From Trichomonas vaginalis G3 (taxonomy: Eukaryota; Parabasalia; Trichomonadida; Trichomonadidae), in NCBI RefSeq assembly GCF_026262505.1, contig NC_067207.1, forward strand, positions 19,684,082-19,748,081: a stretch of DNA of 64,000 bases, written 5' to 3'. Within the stretch, counting starts at the first letter, position 1. Each line of letters starts with the position of its first letter. The notes below the pieces were generated by a model. It was not told the origin of the DNA. It saw nothing but the letters and a program-made list of their open reading frames with translations, and did not search any database. Both the position numbers and the translations under genes were made by a program. Positions 32,050 to 41,839 of this stretch are shown piece after piece.

Positions 32050-33690
32050 ATGACGACTAACTATTTGGTGCCAAACACTAAACCGATTAATGGAAATATA
32101 TTTCATTCATTCGAAAAGATAAATGAAATATTCGCAAAGAATGATGGTAGAAGATATTATAGAGAACTTGAAAGTTCATGCTATGACTCTGATACTCCAT
32201 ATTTTGATGATAAACAAACTCATTTAAGAATTACAAATCCAGCTCATGATGTGAACCAATTAGGTGACACATATATTAAACGCAAAGTTAAAGCAACTCT
32301 AGTTTCAAATAAAGCTTTCACATGTGATGCCGCTTTTAAATGCATGCGTTTATTCGTTGGTTACAAATCATCAAATCAAAGCTTTAAACAATTAGAAGTA
32401 GAAACCGAAAGAGGTGATGCCGGTTATCTTCAGATGGATTGTGCCCGTGAATCTTTCGCATTTGCAACATATAAACCAAAATCAGAAAGGAAAGTTAAAA
32501 AGTTTGTTCATTCGTTATATAATAATGTTCAAAAATATGATAACTCAGTATGTGGTAAATATATTGACCCTTCAGAAGTTTTCAAGAGAGCAAATGAAGA
32601 AGTTGATGTCACTTTTGATATGATTATTCCGGTAAATGATTTGTTAGCATTTCAGGCGTTCGATGATTATCCTAAATCATTTGGTGAAATCATTCTTAAA
32701 TATTATGTTTTCAGGGATACTTTAGTATTTTGTCAGGTTGACCCGTTAAGAGTTGCTGATTTACAAAATTACGTTTATGAAAAGATAACTGATGAAAATT
32801 ATGAAAAGATTATGAATCATGTTTATAAATATGATCGCAAATTCCAACAAATCGGACTTCCTGCCAAATTAATTACAAGCTTAGCCGCTACATCTGCTGA
32901 CGCAACAGTTGAAGACGTTATTATTTCATGCACAAAGATGGAAGTTTTAGAGGATAAATGCATTACACCAGGATACGGTTTAATTGAAGAATCAGTTAAA
33001 GCAATACCACGTTTATTCAGTAAGGAAGATCCATTCATGATTCCAGCTCAACATATTGACGTTCGTTCACTAAATGGAGGTTGCATCACTCCTGAAGGTA
33101 TTAGCTCAGATTTCTCATACGCTCTTCATAATGTTACAGATGTTGTGTTAACATTTCCGAAGAATGCAATGCAAAGAACGGTTTTAGAAAATCCAATGCT
33201 TCGAGGTCTTCAGGTCACTATAGATTCCAGAAACTTCCCCGATCAAGCGATGACCACAGTGGGTGACATATTCTTTACACGTATGCTTCAAGCTTCTGAT
33301 TTAGATGGAGTGAATGAATGCACAGAAGAATATGAGGACTCATTAACTAGACCACTGAATGATGATAATGGCACACCATTAGCTAGAACATGGAAAGACC
33401 AAACTTCATTCTTATGCACTATTCCAGTTCAACGTGATGGAGCGGGTATATTCTTTGATGGATTAGAAACTTTCAATTCACAAGTTACAGTACAAGTGAA
33501 AGCTTATCCAATCATTCAGGGTGAAAATGACACTTACTGTTCAAAGGTGACAAATCCTCCTCAGGTTTGGTTTACTAGGACTACGTATTGGACATGGACA
33601 CCGGATGAAGGTTTGAAATATCATCCAACAGGTACACCACCACAGTATAGAAGTTCATATGATGAAATATTGATGAATAGAAATGTTTAA
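32050..33690 (+). CDS. Major capsid protein, double jelly-roll
   Basis: 546 residues. The size, position before the packaging ATPase and beta-rich sequence fit the Polinton major capsid protein. Visible signs are a jelly-roll-like VDVTFDMIIPVNDLLAF followed by DDYPKSFGEIILKYYV, and a second beta-rich half (VVLTFPKNAMQRTVLENP, VTIDSRNFPD) with the late FFDGLETFNSQVTVQVKAYP. Such proteins form pseudo-hexameric trimers in icosahedral shells. The call relies on context plus fold-like patterning; sequence conservation in this family is low. The frame is open throughout. Confidence 0.75.
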   Translation: MTTNYLVPNTKPINGNIFHSFEKINEIFAKNDGRRYYRELESSCYDSDTPYFDDKQTHLRITNPAHDVNQLGDTYIKRKVKATLVSNKAFTCDAAFKCMRLFVGYKSSNQSFKQLEVETERGDAGYLQMDCARESFAFATYKPKSERKVKKFVHSLYNNVQKYDNSVCGKYIDPSEVFKRANEEVDVTFDMIIPVNDLLAFQAFDDYPKSFGEIILKYYVFRDTLVFCQVDPLRVADLQNYVYEKITDENYEKIMNHVYKYDRKFQQIGLPAKLITSLAATSADATVEDVIISCTKMEVLEDKCITPGYGLIEESVKAIPRLFSKEDPFMIPAQHIDVRSLNGGCITPEGISSDFSYALHNVTDVVLTFPKNAMQRTVLENPMLRGLQVTIDSRNFPDQAMTTVGDIFFTRMLQASDLDGVNECTEEYEDSLTRPLNDDNGTPLARTWKDQTSFLCTIPVQRDGAGIFFDGLETFNSQVTVQVKAYPIIQGENDTYCSKVTNPPQVWFTRTTYWTWTPDEGLKYHPTGTPPQYRSSYDEILMNRNV

Positions 33691-33714
33691 AATTATAAAT
33701 TTATTTTTGATTAA

Positions 33715-34542
33715 ATGGATTTAAATTCATCCACCCCTTATGAAGAATTAGCGGGAGTATATAATACATACGTAGATGATATGATTAATGAAGCATTGAG
33801 TGATAATAGAAATGCTCTATCTAAGGAAAAATTAATGAAAATTCCATATTCTGAATGTTACTTAAATTCAATCACTGCAGCAATTGGTAAACAAAATAAA
33901 GGTAAAACATTAACGGTATTAAAACAAATTATCATTATTGCTAACACTTCCCCCTATTCACATGTGTTAATTTATATCAACCGTTCAGGTTCACCTTCAG
34001 ATGATACATTTGAATCTTTAAAGCATTTAATCAAAATTCCAATTATTTATTTATCACAAGAAGAAGCAGAAGATTATTTAAAAAACTTTTTAATGTATAA
34101 AGAATTATATAATACAATCAAGAAGCAAGGATTAGAGGATAAAATTATTGATAAACAACGGGATGAATTATTTGAAACACTTTCTATTTCAAATTTTGAT
34201 AGAGAATTTTTGCATTCACTCATTTTTCTAGATGATGCGGTGAAATCAAAACTAATAACAAATGAGAAATCATATTTTAATCAGTTATTAACTCAATGTC
34301 GACACATTCAGTGTTCATTCTTTATGGCTGTTCAATATTTCAAAGCATTAAGCACAAACATTAAATCAAATCTATCAACACTTTTCATTTTCAGTGGGTT
34401 TAGTCGTCAACAGTTGAACGTTATGCTTTATCAAGTGAATTTACCAATGAGCATTAATGAACTTTACACACAATATCAGCAATTAGGTGAACATGGAAAA
34501 ATAATAGTTGATTTAAATAAAGGAAGTGTTAAATTTGATTAA
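33715..34542 (+). CDS. Genome-packaging ATPase, HerA/FtsK-type
   Basis: 275 residues. Walker A is GKQNKGKTLT (about residues 58-67), Walker B is SLIFLDDA (about 178-185), and a sensor-like FMAVQYFKAL lies about 30 residues on. This is the pattern of the A32-like packaging ATPases of Polintons, virophages and giant viruses, which pump DNA into the shell. It starts 24 bases after the capsid gene stop, after a T-rich leader. Confidence 0.85.
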   Translation: MDLNSSTPYEELAGVYNTYVDDMINEALSDNRNALSKEKLMKIPYSECYLNSITAAIGKQNKGKTLTVLKQIIIIANTSPYSHVLIYINRSGSPSDDTFESLKHLIKIPIIYLSQEEAEDYLKNFLMYKELYNTIKKQGLEDKIIDKQRDELFETLSISNFDREFLHSLIFLDDAVKSKLITNEKSYFNQLLTQCRHIQCSFFMAVQYFKALSTNIKSNLSTLFIFSGFSRQQLNVMLYQVNLPMSINELYTQYQQLGEHGKIIVDLNKGSVKFD

Positions 34543-34582
34543 CTTTTTATAATTAATTTTTATTTTTTATTTATAATTAAAC

Positions 34583-35482
34583 ATGACAGAAATGGTAAAT
34601 CTTCTACAGGTTCCATTAAAACAAGGGACAAACAAAAAGGGTGCATATAATAGAACTATGAAAGTTCCTGATGGAATGAAAGAATTAGTTCATATTGTTG
34701 CTGGTCTTCAAAAAGATGTTAAACAAATGAGAAACGTTTTAACATTACCAGAAGCTCAAGCATATGCCAAACGTCAAGGTCCAAATTGGGAAGCACACGA
34801 AGCAGACATTACGGGTCCAAATGGAAAACCTGATGGTATAAATGAAGTTTTCGTTACTGATGGTCAAGGTAATATTAAAGTCATAAATGGTTATAAATTA
34901 ACTATATCTGATTATCCTAAACGTAAAGTATATAATGAACGTTATCCTATGCAATTTGATGAAAATGGAAAAGCTGTTAAACAATACATTGGAGAAGGTG
35001 AAAATGGTCCAATTAATTCATACCGTCGTAATCCATATTCTTATTTCAATGAAGAATTAAATGCTATTGAAGAGGGACCGGATGGATTACCACGATATTC
35101 TAACCAGTTTGATGGTCAATATGCAAATATTAGACCTGAAATTTCAGCTAAGAAATTCTTTAAAGTTGCTTTATTCGATCCAGTTTTCGCAAATGTTAAA
35201 GATGAACTTAAACAGCAATTCCAACCAATTATAGTAGCAAGAATTGCATCAGGTGCTTTATCTCAAACATTCAAAGATTTAATTAAGAAACCATTATATC
35301 AGCAACGAGGTTTAACTTATGATTTAGTTAAGGAATCAGATAAAAGAAAATTTGAGAAATCAGATGATTATAAGAATGCAATTAATGAATATATTCGGTC
35401 TATTAATTTCGATGAAAATGCTAAAAATCAACTTCATGAACAAATACAGGGAATAATAGATTCAAAAGTTCCAGCAAAATAA
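34583..35482 (+). CDS. Polinton structural or core protein, unassigned
   Basis: 299 residues. Residues 70-120 hold a distinctive block, [17 protein letters not shown] then [20 protein letters not shown], followed by YNERYP. Helical, charged C-terminus. Its place between ATPase and capsid-like genes suggests a virion protein. No family named with confidence. Confidence 0.55.
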   Translation: MTEMVNLLQVPLKQGTNKKGAYNRTMKVPDGMKELVHIVAGLQKDVKQMRNVLTLPEAQAYAKRQGPNWEAHEADITGPNGKPDGINEVFVTDGQGNIKVINGYKLTISDYPKRKVYNERYPMQFDENGKAVKQYIGEGENGPINSYRRNPYSYFNEELNAIEEGPDGLPRYSNQFDGQYANIRPEISAKKFFKVALFDPVFANVKDELKQQFQPIIVARIASGALSQTFKDLIKKPLYQQRGLTYDLVKESDKRKFEKSDDYKNAINEYIRSINFDENAKNQLHEQIQGIIDSKVPAK

Positions 35483-35515
35483 AAGTTTAAATATATTTTT
35501 TTTATTCGATTATAA

Positions 35516-36169
35516 ATGAGAAGACGTTTCACTAGTCAAAAGAACACTAACGCAAAAGCAGAGATTACGGTTGGTTATAACGTAAATGATGATAAATCAC
35601 GAATTATTCAAAATGTTAAAGTTAATGTTAGCCCCGAATTAACAAGGTCAGCAACTCAACCAAATTTATTAACTCGTGACTTACCGAAGAATGAGGAGAA
35701 TGGAGACCCAATCATTTTATCTGAACCCGGTAAAGAACCTGTTGAAATTCCCACTTATCCATCATACCCCCCACCTCTTTCATCAAACATCGAGAACCCA
35801 TATAAAATAGACATTAATTCTGAATTAATGAAAATTTACCGTGATATAATAATTAATAATTATGATTCAATAATAAATTTAATTGATCAATCCGGTTTAA
35901 TTATTTTACCTTATGAATCATTAATTCACATTATAGCCATTCTTTGTGATGTTCAAGATTCAGACGTTAAGATTCAATTTTTCATAGATGATGAGGTTTC
36001 ATGCTGCGGAACAGTTGCAAAAATAAATCCTATAAAGGATATTAGCACAATTAAGATATCAAAGAATGGAACAACAACTGAACTTCATTTAACATATAAT
36101 GATATTTATAATAAAATAGTTGATGAATATAAAATATCACTTGAAAAATTCTTTGTTAAGGCTATTTAA
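35516..36169 (+). CDS. Polinton hypothetical protein with Pro-rich linker
   Basis: 217 residues: basic N-terminus (MRRRFTSQKN), beta-like segment (EITVGYNVN, VKVNVSPEL), a Pro-rich linker (PTYPSYPPPL) and a C-terminal globular part. Its end overlaps the end of the convergent next gene by four bases. T-rich leader before the ATG. Function unknown. Confidence 0.5.
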   Translation: MRRRFTSQKNTNAKAEITVGYNVNDDKSRIIQNVKVNVSPELTRSATQPNLLTRDLPKNEENGDPIILSEPGKEPVEIPTYPSYPPPLSSNIENPYKIDINSELMKIYRDIIINNYDSIINLIDQSGLIILPYESLIHIIAILCDVQDSDVKIQFFIDDEVSCCGTVAKINPIKDISTIKISKNGTTTELHLTYNDIYNKIVDEYKISLEKFFVKAI

Positions 36170-36645
36170 TATTCAAGCATTAACATTATTGAATAATAAT
36201 CCTTTGAATCATAATCGATAATAATTGACCTTTCACCAGTTTCTATCGTTTGTTTTATTTCTTTTTGTTCCCCACTATCCGGATCGGTCATTGTAATTGT
36301 TTTTGTTATAGTATCAGCTTTATCTTTAACTTCAATCTTTTTTCCATCGGGATATTTAAACCAAAATTCCAAAAATTCGATATTGTCAATCTGTTCATAT
36401 TTTAATCTATCAATTACATTTTTAATACCATCTGAAAATCTTATGAAATGGTCATTATATGGGTTTGATTGAACTAAATTTGAATGAAGTGAAATATAAC
36501 CTGTTGATGAATATGACATTGACTCATATTTTCTGAAAACACTAAAATTTATAACATGAATGAATTTCTTATTCGTTGAATTTATGAATTCTTGAGGTAA
36601 TCTTATTCTAGTTTTATTTATCACTGGAAAATAACGCTTTACCAT
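36166..36645 (-). CDS. Possible jelly-roll minor capsid protein
   Basis: 159 residues from the ATG at 36645. It holds GYISLHSNLVQSNPYND, resembling the conserved HSNLV/ySDlv strand-turn of small jelly-roll proteins in Polintons and relatives, then a beta-rich C-terminal half with charged turns. Penton or minor capsid function is inferred from this motif and the neighbours. Confidence 0.4.
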   Translation of the reverse strand: MVKRYFPVINKTRIRLPQEFINSTNKKFIHVINFSVFRKYESMSYSSTGYISLHSNLVQSNPYNDHFIRFSDGIKNVIDRLKYEQIDNIEFLEFWFKYPDGKKIEVKDKADTITKTITMTDPDSGEQKEIKQTIETGERSIIIDYDSKDYYSIMLMLEY

Positions 36646-36664
36646 ATTTTTAATCGTAATAAAA

Positions 36665-37375
36665 ATGTCAATTATCAATATTATTTCGAATAATAGCTGT
36701 GAATTAAATTTAACAGTTAGCGGAATTTATAATGTTACTCTCGTTTCTGTGAGTGGTAAATTTAATCCCATTCTTTTAGACCCTTCATATTATATATCAT
36801 TTATTAAAGATGACCTTGAAAAAACGTATGATATGTATATAAATAATGTGATAGCGAAATGGGATATTAACATGATTTTAAGTTATTTAAATGAATCATT
36901 TATCGTATGGTATGAAGAAAATTTTAAATCAAAACCCGATAAACTTTTTGAACTTGATGAAATAAATAACCTTATTAAATTCCCGCTGAAAATTAAATTT
37001 TGTACTCCTCATCTTCGTTCATTGTTGGGGATATTAAATTTTGAAAAAGATGTTGGGGATGTTTTGTATTCTGACACTGGTTCCAATTTCATTTTAATCA
37101 AATGTGATAAAGTTAATACCCCAATGAGATTTTCACATCAAACATTAGACCCTAACTCTTACCCATCAATACAAAACATTTTATCCATCAACTTAAACAC
37201 ATTTTCTTTATCATATCCGTTTCAATTATCCGGGAATTCATTTATTCTTCATTCAAAAGATTTATCAAATATTAAATTTAGAATAACTGACCTATTTGAT
37301 TGTGATTTAGAATTTATGAATGAAATATTATGGCAATTTCAAATAGAGAAAATAGCTGATGAGATAACGGATTAA
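36665..37375 (+). CDS. Possible minor capsid or penton-like protein
   Basis: 236 residues, divergent from the gene at 36645 with only 19 bases between starts. It is beta-rich (CELNLTVSGIYNVTLVSVSG) and ends with NIKFRITDLFDCDLEF, a pattern like the closing strands of small jelly-roll proteins (FxLTD...). The pair of divergent genes may encode partner shell proteins. Assignment is tentative. Confidence 0.4.
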   Translation: MSIINIISNNSCELNLTVSGIYNVTLVSVSGKFNPILLDPSYYISFIKDDLEKTYDMYINNVIAKWDINMILSYLNESFIVWYEENFKSKPDKLFELDEINNLIKFPLKIKFCTPHLRSLLGILNFEKDVGDVLYSDTGSNFILIKCDKVNTPMRFSHQTLDPNSYPSIQNILSINLNTFSLSYPFQLSGNSFILHSKDLSNIKFRITDLFDCDLEFMNEILWQFQIEKIADEITD

Positions 37376-37399
37376 ATATTTATTTTTAAATCGTAATAA

Positions 37400-38656
37400 A
37401 TGATTAAACAACAGCAACCACAACAACTTAAGGCACAAAACACCCAGGTCCCTCAGACCATTACATACGCCATATATGCATATAATTCAAAGACGGCAGA
37501 ACAAACGCAAAGGTTGAAATATGGAGATTTGGAGATAGTATTGAAAAATGAACATTTCGAATTCGTTTGCAAAGGTGGTGCAGTGATATCAAATATAAAA
37601 GAAATTTTATTTATGAATTCAAAAATTAAAGGAATAACGGATGATATAACATCAATTCCACCAGAAGAACAGAGATATTACGCATTAAATGCATTTCCTA
37701 AAGTTTTGAAGATTGGAAGATTTAATTTAAATGAGGAATTCATAGAAGGTTTCCTAAATGACATAATGAAGAGGGCGGATAAGGAATATGTGGATAGTGA
37801 GTTAAATAAGAAGGCAAATTTGGTTTATGTTGATGAAAAAGATAATGAAATTAAAGAAAAGGTTGAATGGTATCATGAATGGACATCGGAGACTTTTAAA
37901 GTTAAAGCTGATACAGAATGGGTTTCAGGATGTTTAGACCTTAAAGCAGATAAGAACCATACACATAACTTCTTCTCAACTGTTGCTATAGAAAGTATTG
38001 AAGGAACGGTTGACGGAACTGATGGGGATGCATTATATTATAATCCTCCTAACTTTCCACAAGGTTTAACATCGAATGAAAACATAACAACGATGAAAAA
38101 AATTAGATGTAAAAATGTTTATGTCATGGATGATGAAAATAAAGTTAAATTCACTGCTCAAGATTTATATGATAAGAAAGCAGACAAAACAGAGCTTCAA
38201 ACATTAAAGACTGAAATACTTCAAACATTATATCCTGTTGGTTCTATTTATACGTCAATGAACTCAACAAATCCATCAACAGTTTTAGGTTTTGGTACGT
38301 GGAAGCAGATTGTAGATAAATTCTTATACTGTGCTAGATATTCAAAGCAAACAGGAGGTTCGAAGAAAATTAAAGAAGCAAACCTTCCACCGCACACTCA
38401 TACAGGAACTACAAACACAACAGGTAATCATTCACATTCAATAACAAAAAGAGGTTATATAAATCTTGCAGCGGGTTCGGATAGATGGGGAATGAATAGA
38501 TATGATATCACAACTGACCCAGTAGATTCAAGCACGGGTATTTTCTGTGGAACCGCAGGAAATCATTCACACACTTTCACAACAAATCCAACAGGCTCGG
38601 GTAAAGATTACATGCCACCATTTGTGACTGTATTCGCATGGTACCGCGTTCAATAA
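37400..38656 (+). CDS. Fibre protein with phage tail-collar-like tip
   Basis: 418 residues. The N-terminal half is a stalk-like region with ADKEYVDSELNKKANLVYVD, a coil repeat common in trimeric fibres. The C-terminal 130 residues match the tail-collar/short-tail-fibre tip of phages: LYPVGSIYTSMNSTNPST, GTWKQIVDKFL, GGSKKI, then LPPHTHTG, GNHSHS and GNHSHT histidine pairs, and the closing PPFVTVFAWYRV. In phage T4 gp12 such histidines bind metal in the receptor-binding tip. A role in host-cell attachment is likely. The frame is intact. Confidence 0.75.
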   Translation: MIKQQQPQQLKAQNTQVPQTITYAIYAYNSKTAEQTQRLKYGDLEIVLKNEHFEFVCKGGAVISNIKEILFMNSKIKGITDDITSIPPEEQRYYALNAFPKVLKIGRFNLNEEFIEGFLNDIMKRADKEYVDSELNKKANLVYVDEKDNEIKEKVEWYHEWTSETFKVKADTEWVSGCLDLKADKNHTHNFFSTVAIESIEGTVDGTDGDALYYNPPNFPQGLTSNENITTMKKIRCKNVYVMDDENKVKFTAQDLYDKKADKTELQTLKTEILQTLYPVGSIYTSMNSTNPSTVLGFGTWKQIVDKFLYCARYSKQTGGSKKIKEANLPPHTHTGTTNTTGNHSHSITKRGYINLAAGSDRWGMNRYDITTDPVDSSTGIFCGTAGNHSHTFTTNPTGSGKDYMPPFVTVFAWYRVQ

Positions 38657-38810
38657 ACACACTTGAGCCCAGACTTTTGGGTCAAGGCTTACCGAATGAA
38701 CTAAATATATTTTATGTCTGTAATTAATTAGGTAATGAAGTAATGGATGAACTGCAGAAATAAATGTTTACGTTAAGTGACTCAAAGAGTCCGGAGACAA
38801 AGTCTCATGG

Positions 38811-39429
38811 TTTCAGGTTATTCAATAATTAATTATTTTTGAAGAACTGAAGGTGTCACTACGTCACCATGTGTCACTCGGTTAATTAACTTCTCTGAAA
38901 AAATGAGACAACATGACATTTTGACAACAACACAGGAGGAAGGCAGTTATGAATTATTTTTGAAGAACTGAAGGTGTCACTACGTCACCATGTGTCACTC
39001 GGTTATTTAACTTCTCTGAAAAAATGAGACAACATGACATTTTGACAACAGTCCTGGAAATATGATGTTTACGTTAATGTTTACGTTAATGTTTTGTGAA
39101 GAATATAGCAACCATCTGAATTCCGGCGGTTGTTTTTTTATACAAAATTCTGAGTAAAATAATTTTTAGGGTAGATGGTTAGATCTAACCTCATTTCTAA
39201 CCTCATTTCTAACCTCATGACATTTTGACATGACTTCATCGTAAATGATTTGTCATGACTTCATCGTAATGAGTGTAAATCAGACAAAAACAAATGTTTA
39301 CGTTAATGGTTTCAGGTTATTCAATAATTAATTATTTTTGAAGAACTGAAGGTGTCACTATGTCACCATGTGTCACTCGGTTAATTAACTTCTCTGAAAA
39401 AGTGAGACAACATGACATTTAGACAACAG
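38811..39429 (+). repeat. Left arm of the inverted-repeat system around the replication genes
   Basis: Three copies (about 38811-38938, 38952-39050, 39308-39429) of a block of roughly 120 bases containing gaagaactgaaggtgtcact, accatgtgtcactcggtta and gagacaacatgacattt. Inverted copies of the same block lie at 41840-42640. Between copies are acgttaatgttt words and the iteron-like stretch noted separately. No gene lies here. Confidence 0.9.
39179..39235. other. Iteron-like repeats, possible replication origin
   Basis: ggttagatctaacc (a palindrome) leads into three direct copies of ctaacctcattt, then a tgacattttgacatgact stretch. The palindrome with two tttctaacctcatt-type copies recurs inverted at about 42336-42366. 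Short direct repeats beside a palindrome next to primase/helicase genes suggest an origin or protein-binding array. Confidence 0.4.
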
Positions 39430-39501
39430 TCCTGGAAATATGATGCAGTTCAAAAATAAAGTTAGTTTTAAAATTATTTTTATTTTTTTATTCCTATATA
39501 A

Positions 39502-40242
39502 ATGACAGCAACAAACAACAACAGTAACTTTATCATTTCTGATGAACAAGTTATTGATTCATTAGCTGAGGAATTAGTTGTGGCAGAAACTAAAACCCTC
39601 AACGAAAGAATTGGTGAAAACAAGATTGATTTACATAACTACCTCAAACATGATGGAGGAAGAGGAAGGAAAACTGGTATGGCTTTATTAGTAAATAAAA
39701 TTTCAAATTTAACGATTATAGATGTTGATATCAATAAATCATACAATGATGAACTTAAAGAAACAGTTAGAAAAGATATTTTATCAAAACTTTCGGATAA
39801 AGATGTTATCGTTAAAACCGCTTCAGGAGGTCTTCACATTTATTGCAACACTAATTTCTTCTATGCAGTTTCGAACAGAATGATTAAATGTTATTCTTGC
39901 AATGATTATGATATTGACATAATGACTTCTATTGATGATTCAAAGCGTTCTTTAGTGGTTATGGCTGATTCAAGAGTTCGCAAGAATGCATCAGAACCAA
40001 TCAATACATACTCATTCATTCGCGGAAGTTATGATTCAACATTAACCAGAACAGTGAATGATATATTAAATGATTTGAATATTAAGGTAAGAGTTGAACA
40101 AAAGAACGAAGAAATAAAGACTATCATGAATGAAAACAAAGATGTAAACATTGACGATAAACTTGCCCAGAGCATAGTTGATGGCATCAGTGATTTTGAA
40201 GTACATAATGACGGTGGAAACATGAATTTGGAAAAGAAATAA
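39502..40242 (+). CDS. Archaeo-eukaryotic primase/PrimPol domain
   Basis: 246 residues. The catalytic pair lies in LTIIDVDINK (about residues 71-80) and the downstream nucleotide-binding histidine in KTASGGLHIYC (about 109-119), the classic DxD ... sxH layout of the AEP/PrimPol fold. A short beta stretch DIDIMTS follows. The domain should make primers or extend them at element replication. It heads a primase/helicase module that continues to about 41813. The module as a whole looks broken (about two breaks), so this stretch may be a fossil part. Confidence 0.7.
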   Translation: MTATNNNSNFIISDEQVIDSLAEELVVAETKTLNERIGENKIDLHNYLKHDGGRGRKTGMALLVNKISNLTIIDVDINKSYNDELKETVRKDILSKLSDKDVIVKTASGGLHIYCNTNFFYAVSNRMIKCYSCNDYDIDIMTSIDDSKRSLVVMADSRVRKNASEPINTYSFIRGSYDSTLTRTVNDILNDLNIKVRVEQKNEEIKTIMNENKDVNIDDKLAQSIVDGISDFEVHNDGGNMNLEKK

Positions 40243-40385
40243 CATTATTCACACTGTTTCAAGCAATTAATTCGTTACCTAATCATTTAATTAATGAAGC
40301 ATACGATAACGTTTATAACTTCTGCAATTTAACAGAAAATGCAAAAAGTAATTTTGAAAAAGCACGTAGTAGATATGCACATTTA

Positions 40386-41486
40386 ATGACTTCTCCATTT
40401 GTTTTAGTGAAGATTCTGAAACTTTATCAAAAAGAATATTATGATGAATATGTTTTACCTTTATTATGTAAACCAAAAATAACATTTGATATAAAACTTG
40501 ATGACTCGTTTTTGATAACAGATATTAGACGCAAGGCTGAAAATCATCAGTATAAAAACAGTTCTGAAGTAATTGAGGATTTATCACGTGTAATCCGTTT
40601 TGTAGATTATGGAAACAAATACTTCATTCAGAAAGATTACAACATACACGACAAAATGAATCAAATATCATTTGTTCTTCAATCAAACATGAAAGAGTCA
40701 CTCAAAATGATTAAATTATTTAAAGAAGAAGGTAAAACAATAACAGCATGGGATGTACTACTAAATCAATTGTCTTCATTAACCGTTAAGGGTGTTTGCT
40801 TTAAATCTGATTCTCCAGATGTTTTCTCAACGTTTCAAGGTTATAAATACAACGTTCTCGAAAAGCCTGATTACTCAAAAATTGAGATGTTTATGAATTT
40901 CATTAAAGAAGCCATTTGTGATAATAATGATGAAGTGTATAAATACCTACTCGGCTGGATTGCATCAATGATTCAACATCCTGGAATCAAGAATGAAACA
41001 GCAATTATTTTGAAAGGACTTCAGGGAACAGGTAAAAACAGATTTACAGACATTATTTCTGAACTTCTCGCCGGTTATTCATGTAAAAACATTACTGAAA
41101 TAGGTGAGCTAACGGGTAATTTCAATTCAGTAGTTGAGAATAAAATGTTTCTTGTACTTAATGAACTCAAGAATGTTGGTGAAGATAGACTCGCAAACTT
41201 CAACGCTTTGAAATCAATTATAACGGATAATGAGATTAGAATTAATGAAAAGAATCAACCCAGAAGAACTGCTCAGAACGTTGCAAACTTCATTTTCGTA
41301 ACTAATAACGTCTACCCTGTCAAAATTGAAGTTGGAGACAGAAGATACGTAGTTTTAAGAGTTAATGGTAAATTCAAGGGTCAATTTGATTACTTCAAGA
41401 ATTTGATGAATTCATGCACAAAGGAATTTTATGATAATTTACTAACATATTTTATGCAATATGACCTTTCATCATTTAATGTATGA
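40386..41486 (+). CDS. Superfamily 3 helicase, D5-like
   Basis: The Walker A motif is ILKGLQGTGKNRF (about residues 209-221). Walker B-like MFLVLNELKN follows about 50 residues on, then an FIFVTNN sensor/C-motif and GDRRYVVLRV. These are in the order typical of D5-type helicases of giant viruses, virophages and phage P4-like elements. It unwinds DNA as a hexamer next to a primase. It belongs to the same module as the primase at 39502. Confidence 0.75.
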   Translation: MTSPFVLVKILKLYQKEYYDEYVLPLLCKPKITFDIKLDDSFLITDIRRKAENHQYKNSSEVIEDLSRVIRFVDYGNKYFIQKDYNIHDKMNQISFVLQSNMKESLKMIKLFKEEGKTITAWDVLLNQLSSLTVKGVCFKSDSPDVFSTFQGYKYNVLEKPDYSKIEMFMNFIKEAICDNNDEVYKYLLGWIASMIQHPGIKNETAIILKGLQGTGKNRFTDIISELLAGYSCKNITEIGELTGNFNSVVENKMFLVLNELKNVGEDRLANFNALKSIITDNEIRINEKNQPRRTAQNVANFIFVTNNVYPVKIEVGDRRYVVLRVNGKFKGQFDYFKNLMNSCTKEFYDNLLTYFMQYDLSSFNV

Positions 41487-41495
41487 ATCATACCG

Positions 41496-41813
41496 ATGAC
41501 TGAAGCCAAACAAGATTTAATTGAATTATCAACAAATCCTTTAGATGTATGGATAAATACACATTATGATGAATTGTGTGCAGGTATGACGTGTAAAAAT
41601 GCTCTATTCTGCAAACCATCAGACATGAAAGACAAAAACTTTCAAATGAGTATTAAGGATAAATGTGATAAGAAACAGAGAAGAATAGATGGTAAACAAA
41701 CATGGTGTTATGTTTTGAAAGAAGAAATGAAAGGATTATATAAACAGGTTGAACCAAACGATAATGAGGATTCATTTACTGACGATGAAATACCTGTAAA
41801 TGAAGCTTTATAA
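41496..41813 (+). CDS. Small region following the helicase, possibly its C-terminal domain
   Basis: 105 residues with two Cys-containing stretches (CAGMTCKNALFCKPSD) and a basic centre, ending acidic. D5-like helicases often carry a C-terminal DNA-binding or winged-helix part at this place. Alternatively a separate small gene. Confidence 0.4.
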   Translation: MTEAKQDLIELSTNPLDVWINTHYDELCAGMTCKNALFCKPSDMKDKNFQMSIKDKCDKKQRRIDGKQTWCYVLKEEMKGLYKQVEPNDNEDSFTDDEIPVNEAL

Positions 41814-41839
41814 AGTATGATTGGAATTTATTTTTGCCT

